The translations under genes and the position numbers were made by a program. Below the pieces are notes generated by a model. The model was not told the origin of the DNA. It made no database searches and saw only the letters and a list, made by a program, of their open reading frames with translations. Positions 22,399 through 33,583 of a stretch of 34,478 bases of DNA are shown here, one piece after another. The stretch is from Welwitschia mirabilis (taxonomy: Eukaryota > Gnetophyta > Gnetopsida > Welwitschiales). Position 1 is the first letter of the stretch, and each line of letters opens with the position of its first letter. The DNA is taken from the NCBI GenBank assembly GCA_051453625.1, contig JBOZIK010000001.1, forward strand, positions 142,574,953 through 142,609,430, written 5' to 3'.

Positions 22399-24050
22399 TG
22401 TTATTAATAGTAATAGGTGTTGTAAGTGTCCTAGGTCTTTGTATTTTAAATGTATTTGACTTTGAATGGTAGTACTAGATTGTTAAGTAAAGAATGATTT
22501 AATCTTCATATTCATCCTTATTTTAAAATTGCATAGAACTTTTAAGACTGTAGCATAAAAAGGGTCTTGTTTATTGGCTTTTAAAAGATGGATATTGATT
22601 TTTACTTGCTTGAAAATTTCTAGTGCTTCTTGTTATTTCTTGGCTAAGTGATTATTTCTAAGTTATTAAGAAAATGATATGGGTTCTTTCTAGTTTGACA
22701 TAAATTTCTTATATTCATACCTTTTCCTTACTTTTAGGCTAATGTTGTTATACTTATTCTTCTTGGGATTATTTTTTTCCTAACATTTTAATGATTTATT
22801 TCCCACTTTTCAAGTGTATGACCTTGGCTTCATTGATTTGTATATCTTCTGTCAACTTACAAATACTTGGGTTAGGCTCTTGTGTAGTAGGAAGATTTTC
22901 CTTCTTACGTTAGTTAAGTGATGTAAGAATATGAATAGTGATTTAACTTAATTAATGCATTACTTATTCTAAACTTTACAATGTGGAAGAGGTTTCATTA
23001 GTTTAATTATTATTAGAATGCATTAATATGATGTTGGAATTTCATGAAATTTTAAAGTGTAATTTATAAAAAGTTGGAATTTGGAGGAGGATTTGAATTA
23101 TTAGGTTGAGTAGATAAGGCTTGGATGCAGTTGTTTTGTTTTCATGAAAATTTTAAGTATTTTCTCCATCTAGGATTATAGGTATTAGAGTAGATGTCAT
23201 TGGTTCTTTAGTTGTGTCATTATTATTCTATACCATTGAGTTGGTCTTTTGCTACATCTTGGAACAGGGAATGTATGAGCAATTTGAGGTTTTATAAGTA
23301 TCGACATAACAAATGTTGCAATAAAGAGTTGGAATTATGGACTTAGGACTTGTACCAAGAGTTTTAATTTTTCTATAAATTTCATCTGGATTTTGGTTAA
23401 TTTCAATGTTGTTAAGGATTTTGAAGATACTATTAGATCTAATAGGTTGTTATGATCTTATTATTTTAGTAGGTTTCTTATAATTCATAGAACTCTTAGA
23501 TGTGCTCTTAAGGAAATCTCAAGCTTCATAAAATTTCAAGATCTTAAAAACTCCTATACATCATCTCTATAAGTTACCTACAATTGGATGAAAGTCCTTC
23601 ATAAAAGAAATTTATAACTCTTTGTTACTTAAACCCATGTTATGCACATTTAAGAAGTAGAATCTTGAATCTCTCTAAGATGTAGGAGAAGGTTTAATTA
23701 TCCTTTTATTAAAAGTTTATAATTTTCCTTCTAATGGCATTGGTTTTATGACTATGAAAATGTTTTCTAATGAATGTTTGGTCGAGCTTAATTCATGTGA
23801 TGATGGAAATAGATTTTAATGTATAAAGCCAAGACTTTACCTTATCTTTGAGGCAAAAAGAAAATAATGTCAATCTAAGTGCATTGGTTGTGCCTAGATT
23901 TTGAGGAATTATGGAAAGGAAATATGGGAAATATTTAAGATGTAAGTAGAAATCTTTTTTCTCTAAATCATAATAATATGGAAGAAGTTGAATAAAGGCT
24001 AATTTGAAGTATATACTTTTAGAATTTGGAGGTTGCACAATGCAAGACAT
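22399..24050 (-). pseudogene. Ty3/gypsy (Athila-type) gag remnant
   Basis: The best-preserved part, 23793-24050, is an 85-codon open stretch with the Retrotrans_gag core. It has FIQLLPYYYDLEKKDFYLHLK followed by LRLTLFSFCLKDKVKSWLY, close to the plant consensus LRLFPFSLKDKAKSWL. Further down, in other frames, near 23600-23690, FLNVHNMGLSNKEL and SFMKDFHPI match the CPHHGL...FYNGLTP segment of the same domain. At 22430-22447 KYKDLG fits the KYKDPG motif just before the protease. Gag forms the virus-like particle. The start at 24050 is only the first Met of the open stretch. Frameshifts and stops make it non-functional. Confidence 0.85.
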
Positions 24051-25050
24051 TAAGGTTGAAGATAATATTTTAAAGTATATCTAAGCTAGTTCAATTAAAG
24101 ATTACTCCTAGATCCATTGTTTCTTTTTTAAGGTGTCTCTTATGACTGACCTTTAGAGTTTTTATCCATATTGGATTCAAAAAGAAATTGATGTAATCTA
24201 TCATTAAAGGTTTATTTCTAGTTTATAAAATTTATAAAAATAGTTAAGATATATTACATTCCTAAAAGAACATAATATATGAAAAGGTTTAAGATGTTAA
24301 AAACATAAGGTTTACCAAAGATGAAGATAGTTTGACATAAGAAGCCAATAGTGTTGGTGAGGGAAGATGGCAGTGCTAGTAAGATGGCATAAATTTGAGA
24401 TACCAAAAATGATAATCAAAGATTTAAAAAGGATCAAAATTTTGAGATATAACATTAGTTTGATTAACTAACAAAAAAATATTAAATAAGGGTTATAGAA
24501 AGGACTCATGTAGAAAATGTAAATATAATGTAACCAATGCAGTAAATCAAAAGTAAAAAAATAAAAATTACATGTACTAAAGCACTTTATTGAGATTTTC
24601 TAATGATTCCTTCTTCAAAATAATCTATAACCACCTGCTGATGAAGTCACTTGAGATAAAGAAGGGACAAGAGGAGAGAAAAGATGATAGAAAGAAAATA
24701 TGGATAGAAGAATGAATTTTTTCATCATTTTTTAATTTTTTTAAAAATATACAAAAGATCAGCTACTATAAGAAAATTAATATATTATGCAAATAATATT
24801 TTGTAAGAAAAGAAAGAAAAGGAAGAAAAAAAACTAAAATACAAAAAAAAAAAAAGAAGTTACCAAATTAGGTTTAATTGATCAAATGAACAACACCAAT
24901 CCACTAGTGATAAAAAGAAAAAAGAAAAAGGTGTTGGAAAGGGATCCATAAAAAAAAATAAGGGAAAAAAAGGTAAAAACTAAGGTAGAAGACTAAAAAA
25001 TGTATAGAAAAATAAATTCTCTACATTCCCTACTATAGCTACTATTCTAA
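24051..25050. other. Gypsy 5' leader, A-rich, no gene
   Basis: About 1 kb between the primer-binding site and gag, with long purine/A runs near 24780-24860 and 24915-25010. Leaders of this length and composition are usual in Athila elements. No other feature seen. Confidence 0.55.
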
Positions 25051-25070
25051 TATCCTTAGCAATAATGCTA
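25051..25070 (-). other. Primer-binding site, tRNA-Asp type
   Basis: The minus strand reads TAGCATTATTGCTAAGGATA, 12 bases inside the right LTR and preceded by CTTTT. Over its first 19 bases the Athila site complementary to the 3' end of tRNA-Asp is TGGCGCCGTTGCCGGGGAT. Every mismatch is a transition (G to A or C to T) and there are no transversions or gaps. This fixes the element's orientation and agrees with the gag and protease assignments. Confidence 0.8.
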
Positions 25071-25082
25071 AAAAGCTATTTT

Positions 25083-26330
25083 TGATGTAATTTAGCTTTG
25101 CTTGTATGTTTTATTAATATATAATAATTCATAAGATAATCTTGAAGATACAAATACTATATAAAAAAACCCAAATTTACCAGAATCACTAGGAATTTAG
25201 TTTATAGTATAATCCCAGTATTGTTCTTTCTTAGAGATAGATGACAAAAGCTATCAGTAAAGCAAGCATAAAAGTAGAGAGTAGTAGAAAGTAAAATGAT
25301 ATTAGAGATTTAGAAATAGGACAAGCATCTAAACTAACATAATATCTTCATGTAAAGCCATAAGTATTTAAAATAAAAACATGTAGCTTTACTTCTAACT
25401 CATTTATAATGATATAGTATACTATCACTATAAGTATTTGGCTCAAGCATAATGGCACAATCTTATCCATCATAGACATGAGGATGATATAATAAAACTA
25501 TCTAGAATTTACACTAAGAATAAAATAAGAAAGAAAGTAGAGGTCTTCCAAGATCCATCAAATAAACATTCAAGTTATGCAAGCTATAATGTAAAGAAAA
25601 ATTAATTCTAAGTATAACAAGTATGACATTCACAATTTGATATTAAAGGAATGTACCAAAAACATGTAGTACTTTATTATTAGAATAAGTAAGACATATA
25701 ATCTAGAAATGTACTCATGCTAAATTAAAAAGCATATTATTAGCTTGGTATTTAGATCCTCCTTATGGAAGGCTTAGAAAGAACTTATGATTAAATCTCT
25801 AAACTTCTTGAAATATCTTAATGAAAGTTACTTCCTTCAAATTAAGTGAGAAAGGATACTTATAGGCATGAATTAGCATTTTAGTTAGGGTTTTTAGGGT
25901 CTAAGGGAATTATTTCAAAGAATAATAAAAATACATAAAACAATTCTTTAATCATGGGGCCAAATTGAGAGGTTCTTCTTAGAAAATATTCCTCATTTAT
26001 CTCCTATTTTCAAAAATGGTGAAAATGAATTGCTTGCATTAAGAGAACTCAAGAACATAAGAATGATACCATTTTGAGCTAAAAAACTAGCACCATTATG
26101 CCTAGGATTGATTCCACTACCAATTATGCTTGACATAGCTCCATCTCCTATCATAATGCTCCTGATATGATATTTATCTTATAGAATGATAGTGTTTTAG
26201 GACTATTAGTAGTAAAATAGGATTTTCATGGTTTAAGTAAAGAATTTCATAAAATCATTAAGATTATTAATTAAATTTACTAATGAGTCCTTAATTCTTT
26301 AATATAAATGTCAATTTTTAAGTGTCATCA
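25083..26330 (-). mobile_element. Right (5') LTR of nested Ty3/gypsy element
   Basis: A 1248 bp block paired with 11036-12284. It starts TGATG and ends CATCA, a perfect 5 bp terminal inverted repeat. The PBS lies just inside it, so on the minus strand this is the 5' LTR that would drive transcription. Immediately beyond its outer end (26336 onward) copia reverse-transcriptase sequence continues from the point where it was interrupted at 11035. Confidence 0.9.
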
Positions 26331-26335
26331 CATAC

Positions 26336-27321
26336 GAAGATGTAGGTGCTTGATTCAAACCATAAAAAACATTTTTAGTATATGAAAATAATCTAATTTG
26401 TGGGAGTTAGTAAAATATTTAGGTTTCTTAACATAGATATTCTCTTAAAGTATGCCATTTAGAAAGGCACTTGTAACCTTCATCTAATAAAGTATAAATC
26501 ATTTGACACATACAAAGGATAAGAGTAGTCTTATAGACTTCATACGTTCTACTAGTGCAAAGGTTTCTCTAAAACGTATGCCTTTTTATTAGTTGTAATC
26601 TTTAACCAATAATCTTACTTTATTTTTGATAAAATTATCATTTTTGTTTATATCATATTTAAAACTTTATTCTATGCTAATGTTATTTCTATTAGATGGC
26701 CTTAGAGTGATTTCCTAAATATCACACATTTTAGACTGATTAAGTTCTTCATAGAGTGCTAGCATCTAATAATTATCACTTTTTACTTTATTGAGAGTTT
26801 TGGGTTCTACTTAATATATGTATGATATGAATCCATAGAATTCCTTAACATGGCTTTAAGTCTAAATATTGCCATATGGACTACTAATGATGTTACTTAT
26901 AGAATGACTTCTTTTTAGTCTGGTCATGTTTAAAGAGGTTTTTCTCTTTATTTCTTCTTGCTTCTATTCCTCATTATCTAATTTTGCTTGAGGATTGCTA
27001 GAGGGTTATTAAAGCTATATGACAATATAGTCATCCTATACATAAATAAAGTTGAGTTAGTATTATGTATTTGACCTTAATAGATTCCTCTACCACATGA
27101 GTTCTATTGTTGAACACTTAGTAGGCTTTACTAATCATGAATTATTCCATAAAAATGCCATTATTAACTTTGGAATTAAATTTTCTTATCATTTTTTATT
27201 TAAAATAAAACATTTTGACATAAATACATTAAAATAACTTACTAAATTTTTTGTGTCAGACCATAGTTCATATGAGGTTTTAGAAGTAAAACATCTTACT
27301 AGAACTTAGTTGGAAACATAG
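26336..27321 (-). pseudogene. Ty1/copia pol remnant: integrase C-terminus and RT N-terminus
   Basis: From high to low coordinate on the minus strand: KTSYELWSDTKNLVSYFNVF at about 27215-27290 is the integrase C-terminal segment usually seen as KTPYELWKGRKPNISYF. VFNNRTHVVEESIKVKY at about 27075-27125 follows. LALYEELNQSK near 26730-26760 opens reverse transcriptase (usually AMQEELNQF). SIRLLLSF and SAFLNG (26454-26471) continue it, and GLNQAP at 26345-26364 ends it (usually GLKQAP). Several in-frame stops and frame changes break it. The right end is cut by another LTR at 27322, exactly within the CYVSNRVL segment, and the left end by the gypsy LTR. Confidence 0.92.
27317..27321. other. Target-site duplication, left copy (CATAG)
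   Basis: CATAG directly precedes the LTR start at 27322, and CATAT (33760-33764) directly follows the LTR end at 33759. Four of five bases match, and both copies correspond to the same Tyr codon position of the copia integrase. Confidence 0.7.
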
Positions 27322-27551
27322 TATAATACCCTGAATTTATAAAGTTGAAAATCTTCAAACTTTAATGCTCTGATACCAAAATGTGAAACGCTAATTTTCA
27401 TAGTTGCAAACTGTAAACTATCTTTGATACCAATTGTAAAGGTCTAAAATTTCTATAGTTGCAAAACTTCAAAACTTGATGCTCTGATGCCAAAAAGTAA
27501 TAGCCCAAACTTCTATAGTTAAAAAATTCAAACTCATTCTAATACCCAAAA
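27322..27551. repeat. Tandem units combining LTR tip and a PBS-like motif
   Basis: Four degenerate units of about 53-62 bp can be marked: 27322-27381, 27382-27434, 27435-27496 and 27497-27551. Each begins with a TGTAACACCC-like string and ends with a GCTCTGATACCAAA-like string. The latter, on the minus strand, is TGGTATCAGAGC, the initiator-tRNA-Met primer-binding site. The right LTR shows the matching second to fourth units at 30986-31135, so the array belongs to the LTR. Confidence 0.75.
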
Positions 27552-27833
27552 TATAAAACCTCTCTATAAAATTAAATCTAAAGATAAAGGCTTAATTTGA
27601 TGTAATATAATTGTATAAGATGTAATTTAATTTAATTATTAAATAAAATTACTTAAGCTATTTAAAATATTTCATGTGATTCATTTATTAAATAATAATA
27701 GTGATTTTAAATGTTTGAAAATGGTAAAATAGAATACGTTTTTTTTTTTACTAAAACACCTAGATTTTCTACTAAATAGTATGGATTAGGCTCATATTTA
27801 TACAAATTCTATCTAAAAGTTACATTTTAAACC

Positions 27834-28670
27834 ATTTAAACTTTTAAGAACATAAAGATGATTACTGATTCTAATAAGGAGAAGAATACATTTCGTGAGG
27901 AGGAATAATCTACTGATTCATAAGAGAAAGAAAAACACTAAGATGAGAAGGCATAAAAAAGAGGAACATAATGCACAAACAAGATCACATTATAAAAGGT
28001 AACTACATTTGAGATTTTATGATAAAGACACATGAAGGAGAGAGGCACAAATGGCAAGGAGAAATGCATAGTGTGAAAAACACACTAGTGAGAGAGAAAG
28101 ATGCATGGAAGAGAAGAAACATGTTGGATACAGAGGATGGAGGAAGAGTTCATAGGCCATACAAATGATGCTCATTAGAATAAAACACTATAAAAATAAA
28201 TCCCTAATGATTTGGTTTTGATTGAGAATTAATCCATGTATTTCTGTTTGGTAAGCACCAAGTTTGAAAATGTTGCATTTTACAAGGAGCTGCTTGTTNN
28301 NNNNNNNNNNNNNNNNNNNNNNNNNNNNNNNNNNNNNNNNNNNNNNNNNNNNNNNNNNNNNNNNNNNNNNNNNNNNNNNNNNNNNNNNNNNNNNNNNNNN
28401 NNNNNNNNNNNNNNNNNNNNNNNNNNNNNNNNNNNNNNNNNNNNNNNNNNNNNNNNNNNNNNNNNNNNNNNNNNNNNNCTTTAAACTTTTATCAAATAAA
28501 AAAACAATCACTTATTCCAATAAAGAGAAGTTTATGTTTTTTTTTTAGGAGGGACAACCCGCTGATGCATAAGACAAAGGAAAACACTGACATGAGAAGG
28601 CATAAAAGAGAGGAAGATAATGTGTAAACAAGATCACATTGTAGAATATACCTGCATCTGAGATTTTATG
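27834..28670. repeat. Internal duplication within the left LTR
   Basis: A segment running from a TTTAAACTTTT-like start to GAGATTTTATG occurs at 27834-28021 and again at 28479-28670, but once in the right LTR (about 31588-31780). Between the two copies lie about 280 bp (28022-28298) with little similarity to the right LTR, followed by a gap. It could be a real rearrangement, insertion of a second LTR fragment, or misassembly at the gap. Confidence 0.65.
28299..28478. other. Assembly gap, 180 N
   Basis: Undetermined bases at the junction between the two copies of the duplicated LTR segment. Confidence 0.99.
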
Positions 28671-30364
28671 GAGAATGTGTGTAAGAAAAAATGCAATAAA
28701 AATGGCTAAGAGAAATATGGAGGTTAGGGAGAAATTTCATTATGCAGAAGGGAGGAAAAGGACACGCAGAGGTTTGTAAGGAAATCAATCGTGCTTTTCT
28801 AAAAATCATTATAATATGATGGTATTTCAAATTAAATGAATCATTTCTTTTATTTAATAGATGCCTTCTTAATGTAACAGTAAAAGAACAAATGGTAGAA
28901 AGAAAGGTCATCGTTATGATTCTGTAACCTCCCTTGTTCTTTTACTTCTTCTTTTATTATGCAAAAAAATATCTATAAGCAGGATTCTTAATAAAAATAT
29001 AATAGATGCATGCTTTATTAACTTAAAAATGAGATAGCACTGTTATACAAGAATTAATATTCTTTAATCAATGAAATATCACCACTTAAGGCTTAAATAC
29101 AATAATAATTTCAAATGCAATATTACAAGGAAAATAAACAATAAAAATATTATAGAAGTTATAGAAATGCTTAAATAATTATTTTTAAAAATAAAAAAAA
29201 TTCTATAGTAGACACCCAACTAAACTTCATTCCACTTATTTCCTTGAAGCATTTCCTGCACAATAGGTATGGTATGAGAACTGTACCTCCAGAGTTTCTA
29301 GTATGGTTTATGGCAAGGTTTAAGGTAAGGATTTTTGAGAATAGAAAAGAATTCACAAAAACTATTAGTTGACCAAAACCTCAAATCAATACAACAATCA
29401 AGGTATAATATTAAGATCTCATGAAAATGTTCAAGGAATAGTATGCCTCATAAAAGAGGTGTCAATTATCCATTATCTACTAGATCAATTCTATGGCCAA
29501 TAGAAACCCTTTAGGTGGGATAACTCCTAACCACTCTAATCACTTACAACCATTCTTATGGCTAGTAGGAACCCTCCAGCCCCTAAAGCTACATGATTTG
29601 GTCATAATAAAGCTTAAACATCCAAGATAAATCATAGTCAGGATATGCATAAGAAAGAAATATTTACTTCAAACACATGAAGGATGTAGGAGTCAATTAG
29701 AACATAAAAGAGATAAATGGATTTGCATGAACCAAAATAAAGATTATTGAAACATATAAAACCATACAAAGATATGAAAGAAGGATCATGAAACCATACA
29801 AGAAATTAAATTAAGCCATAAAACCATACTATTTACTAAGAAGAATTTAAGATCTCATGAAGGTTGGAAGCTCCTAGACTTTCCTAGGCTCTAAAAATCA
29901 ATAGCAAAGGGTTTTTTACAAACAAAAGTGAGAAAAGAGAAGAAGGAGGGTCTTATGGGCATATAAAGACTAAACATCATAAATGATGGTGGTTATAAGG
30001 TGGGGATTTCCGTTACCTTACCAGGCCACTAGGAAAATAATAAATAATAATTAAACTTATATAATTAACAAATAGTGAGATGTTACTAGTAATTAAAACA
30101 TTTCATAAACATGCTAGCAGTTTCGGTAATAAATAAAATAATAACTCTACATATTAAGCATCTTTTAATCATAATAATTTTAAATTCAAATCCATAACTC
30201 ATTGATATATGTTAAAATGAACAATTGAATGAATAAGGTAAAACACAAAATAATAATCATGAAACTATTAGTAATAAAAAGGAAACATACAATGTTAAGT
30301 ATAATTATTAGCCTTAAAATATTTTAAACTTAAGTCTTGATTATTTGAAATTTGGAACATGACA

Positions 30365-30379
30365 TTTCTTCACTTCTTT
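30365..30379 (-). other. Polypurine tract of the non-autonomous element
   Basis: The minus strand reads AAAGAAGTGAAGAAA directly before the LTR start TGTCATG. This is the expected plus-strand primer position for a minus-oriented element and makes the left LTR its 3' LTR. Confidence 0.65.
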
Positions 30380-30907
30380 AAGAGGTTTTATTCTTGAAAT
30401 TAAAAATTAGTAAAATATTTTCCTTTTTAACTACTCTACTTCTACTTGTTCCTATGATAAAATTGCTGTTTAATAAGTTGCTATATAGTAAAAATAAATA
30501 TTTCTAATGCATTTTGCATACAAACCAATCATGCTTCTATATTTGTCATGTTATTGACATCTTGAAAGTTGTAGGATTCATTATCTTAAATTGTATTATC
30601 ATNNNNNNNNNNNNNNNNNNNNNNNNNNNNNNNNNNNNNNNNNNNNNNNNNNNNNNNNNNNNNNNNNNNNNNNNNNNNNNNNNNNNNNNNNNNNNNNNNN
30701 NNNNNNNNNNNNNNNNNNNNNNNNNNNNNNNNNNNNNNNNNNNNNNNNNNNNNNNNNNNNNNNNNNNNNNNNNNNNNNNNNNNNNNNNNNNNNNNNNNNN
30801 NNNNNNNNNNNNNNNNNNNNNNNNNNNNNNNNNNNNNNNNNNNNNNNNNNNNNNNNNNNNNNNNNNNNNNNNNNNNNNNNNNNNNNNNNNNNNNNNNNNN
30901 NNNNNNN
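30380..30907 (-). mobile_element. Interior of the non-autonomous LTR element (about 0.5 kb, mostly gap)
   Basis: Only 30380-30602 is readable and it encodes nothing recognisable. The gap 30603-30985 hides the rest, including the expected primer-binding site and the start of the right LTR. The right LTR start is extrapolated to about 30907 by counting back from the aligned tandem units. If the gap length is right, the interior is far too small for gag or pol, so the element would need enzymes from another element. Confidence 0.55.
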
Positions 30908-30985
30908 NNNNNNNNNNNNNNNNNNNNNNNNNNNNNNNNNNNNNNNNNNNNNNNNNNNNNNNNNNNNNNNNNNNNNNNNNNNNNN
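30603..30985. other. Assembly gap, 383 N
   Basis: Undetermined bases spanning the interior and the first part of the right LTR. Open frames reported across it are empty. Confidence 0.99.
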
Positions 30986-33106
30986 ATAGTTGCATACTAA
31001 AAACTATATTCGATACCAAATGTAAAGGTTAAAATTTCTATGGTTGTAAAACTTCAAAACTTGATGCTCTGATACGAAAGAGTAACACCCTAAATTTCTA
31101 TAGTTAAAAAATTCAAACTCACTCTAGTACCCAAAATATAAAACCTCTTTATAAATTTAAATCTACAGCTAAAGGCTTAATCTTAGTATAATATAATTGT
31201 ACAAGATGTAATTTAATTTAATCATTAAATAAAATTACTTAAGTTATTTAGACTATTTAATGTTATTCATTTGTTAAATGGTACTAGTAATTTAAAATAT
31301 TTGTAAATGATAAACTAGAGCATGTTTTTGATTAAAAACACCTTGTTTTTATCCTTTAGGATATGGATTAAGCTTAGATCCATGACAACAAAACTTGAAA
31401 GATATGTTTAAGCCATTTTTACATTTAGGAAAAAAAAAAAAGGAATTCAAAATGGCAACAGGAAACATCGGAAAATGATAAAATGAACTATGTTCTTAAC
31501 TAGAAACACCTAGGTTTTACTTAAAGGTTATGCATTTAAGCTCATATTTATAAAAATACTATTTAAAAGTTACATTTTAAAACCTTTGAACTTTTATCAA
31601 TCAAAAACACAATCATTAATTCCAATAAAGAGAAGATTATGTTTTTCTTTTATGAGGGATGATCAGCTATTGCATAAGACAAAGGAAAACACTGAGATGA
31701 GAAGGCATAAAAGAAAGGAAGATAATATGCAAAAAATATCACATTGCAGAAGATAACTGCATTTGAGATTTTATGAAAAAGGTGCATAAGAAAAAATGCA
31801 ATAAAATCAACTAAGAGAAATATGGAGGTTAGGGAGAAATTTGCCCACATGGAAGAGAGAAAAAGGACACACATAGACTTGTAAGGAAATTAGTTGTGTG
31901 TTGCTAAAAATCATTATAATATGATAGTATTTCAAATTAAATGAGATATTTCATTTATTTAATGAATTCCTTTTTGATGTAATGGTAAAAGAATAAATAG
32001 TAGAAAGAAAGGTCATTGTTACAATTCTGTAACCTCTCTTTTTCTTTCACTTCTTCTTTTATTATGCAAAAGAAAAAATCTGTAAGTAGGATTATTGATA
32101 AAAATATAATAGATTCATGCTTTATTAACTTAAAAATGAGATAACACTATTCTACAAGAACTAATATTCCTTCATCAATGAAATATCACCACTTAAGTCT
32201 TAAATACTATGATAATTTCAAATGCAAGGTTATAAAGAAAACAATAAATAATAATCTTCTAGGAGTTATAGAAATGATAAAGCAATTATTTTCAAAAATA
32301 ATAAGATTCCATAGTAGACATCTAGTTAAACTTTATTCTGCTTATTTCCTCAAAGCATTTCCAACACAATAGGCATGGTATGAGAACTGTATCTCGACAA
32401 TTCCCAGTATGGTTAAGACAAGGTTTAAGGCAATGGTTTTTGAGAATAGGAAAGAATATACAAAAAATATTAGTTGACCAAAACCTCAAATCAATACAAC
32501 AATTGAGGTATAATATTCAAATCTCACGAAAATGTTCAAGGAATGGTATGCCCCGTCAGAGGGGTGTCAATTATCCATTGTCTACTAGATCATTTCTATG
32601 ACCAATAACAACCCTTAAGGTGTGATAACCCCTTGAAGTCACATGACATAATGTCATGTAATAGCTAGATTAGTAACCATCTTAATCATTGATAGCCACT
32701 CCTATAACAAGGAGAAGCCCTTCAGGTAGACCAACCCTGAAGCCACATGATTTGGTCACAATAAAGCTTAAACATAGAAGATAAATCATATTCATGATAT
32801 GCATAAGAAAAAAAAATTTACTTTAAACATGTGAAGGATGTAGAAATCAATTAGGAAATAGAAGAGATAAATGGATTTGCATGAACCAGAAAAAAGATTA
32901 TTGAAAACCATAAAACCATACAACGGTAGTAGAAGAATCATGAAACCATACGATAAATTAAAGTAAGCCACAAGACAATACTAATTATTTAGAAGAATTC
33001 AAGATCTCACAAATGTTGCAAGGCTTCAAGAATTTTCCAGGATCTGAGACTTGATCGCAAAGGGCTCTCCACAAATGAAAGTGAGGAAAGAGAAGAAGGA
33101 GGGTCT

Positions 33107-33114
33107 TATTTATA
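33107..33114 (-). promoter_or_regulatory. TATA box of the right LTR
   Basis: The minus strand reads AACTATAAATAAGACCC, a strong plant TATA box. This is the 5' LTR of the minus-oriented element, so it is the copy that would drive transcription. The aligned place in the left LTR (about 29956) lacks it through a deletion of about 29 bp. Confidence 0.6.
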
Positions 33115-33257
33115 GTTAAGATTTGATAGAATGAGTCATGGACATATAAAGATTAAACATCATAAATGAGGGTGGTTATAGGGTGGGGATTTACATTACC
33201 TTGCCAGACCACTAGGAAAATAATAAATAATAATTAAGCTTATATAATTTACAAATA

Positions 33258-33583
33258 ATAAGATATTAGCAGTAATTAAAACATTCCATAAACATGATAG
33301 CAGTATTGGTAATAAATAAAATAATAACTCTACACATTAAGCATCTTTTAATCATAATAATTTTAAATTCNNNNNNNNNNNNNNNNNNNNNNNNNNNNNN
33401 NNNNNNNNNNNNNNNNNNNNNNNNNNNNNNNNNNNNNNNNNNNNNNNNNNNNNNNNNNNNNNNNNNNNNNATAAGATATTAGCAGTAATTAAAACATTCC
33501 ATAAACATGATAACAGTCTTGGTAATAAATAAAATAATAACTCTACACATTAAGCATCTTTTAATCATAATAATTTTAAATTC
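33258..33583. repeat. 113 bp near-identical repeat flanking a 100 N gap
   Basis: 33258-33370 and 33471-33583 match at all but two positions by eye, and the 100 N gap (33371-33470) lies exactly between them. The left LTR has this stretch once. The likeliest reading is an unmerged contig overlap, perhaps of two haplotypes, and not a biological tandem repeat. Confidence 0.85.
33371..33470. other. Assembly gap, exactly 100 N
   Basis: A placeholder gap bounded by the same 113 bp sequence on both sides. Confidence 0.99.

Larger units (their letters stand above)
27322..30364 (-). mobile_element. Left LTR of nested non-autonomous LTR element
   Basis: This block starts TATAATACCC (probably once TGTAACACCC) and ends ACATGACA. 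It aligns with the right LTR (to 33759) over long stretches, for example TGGAGGTTAGGGAGAAATTT, TTCTTTTATTATGCAAAA and GCATCTTTTAATCATAATAA. Orientation is set by the polypurine tract next to its right end. It differs from its partner by an internal duplication with private sequence (27834-28670) and by loss of about 29 bp that includes the TATA box near 29956. The apparent length of 3.04 kb includes a 180 N gap. I do not recognise the family. Confidence 0.8.

Noticed and set aside
11036-26330. The two 1.25 kb repeats as a segmental duplication
   Set aside because: Terminal TGAT...ATCA, an internal primer-binding site and polypurine tract, and interruption of a single reading frame identify them as an LTR pair.
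27361-27376. GCTCTGATACCA as part of a tRNA-Met gene or a functional primer-binding site
   Set aside because: No tRNA cloverleaf surrounds it, and the string recurs in tandem within an LTR instead of adjoining the interior.
27322-27551. CRISPR-like array
   Set aside because: The units are degenerate and joined without unique spacers, the context is plant retroelement DNA, and no cas genes are present.
28188-28548. Frames of about 80-107 codons across a gap
   Set aside because: Mostly N, within an LTR.
28666-28911. 81-codon minus-strand frame
   Set aside because: Within the left LTR. The aligned part of the right LTR does not preserve the frame, and no protein motif is present.
30514-31032. 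172-codon frame
   Set aside because: Consists mainly of the 383 N gap.
32178-32601. Two adjacent plus-strand frames of 64 and 73 codons
   Set aside because: Inside the right LTR and antisense to the element. The left LTR does not keep them open.
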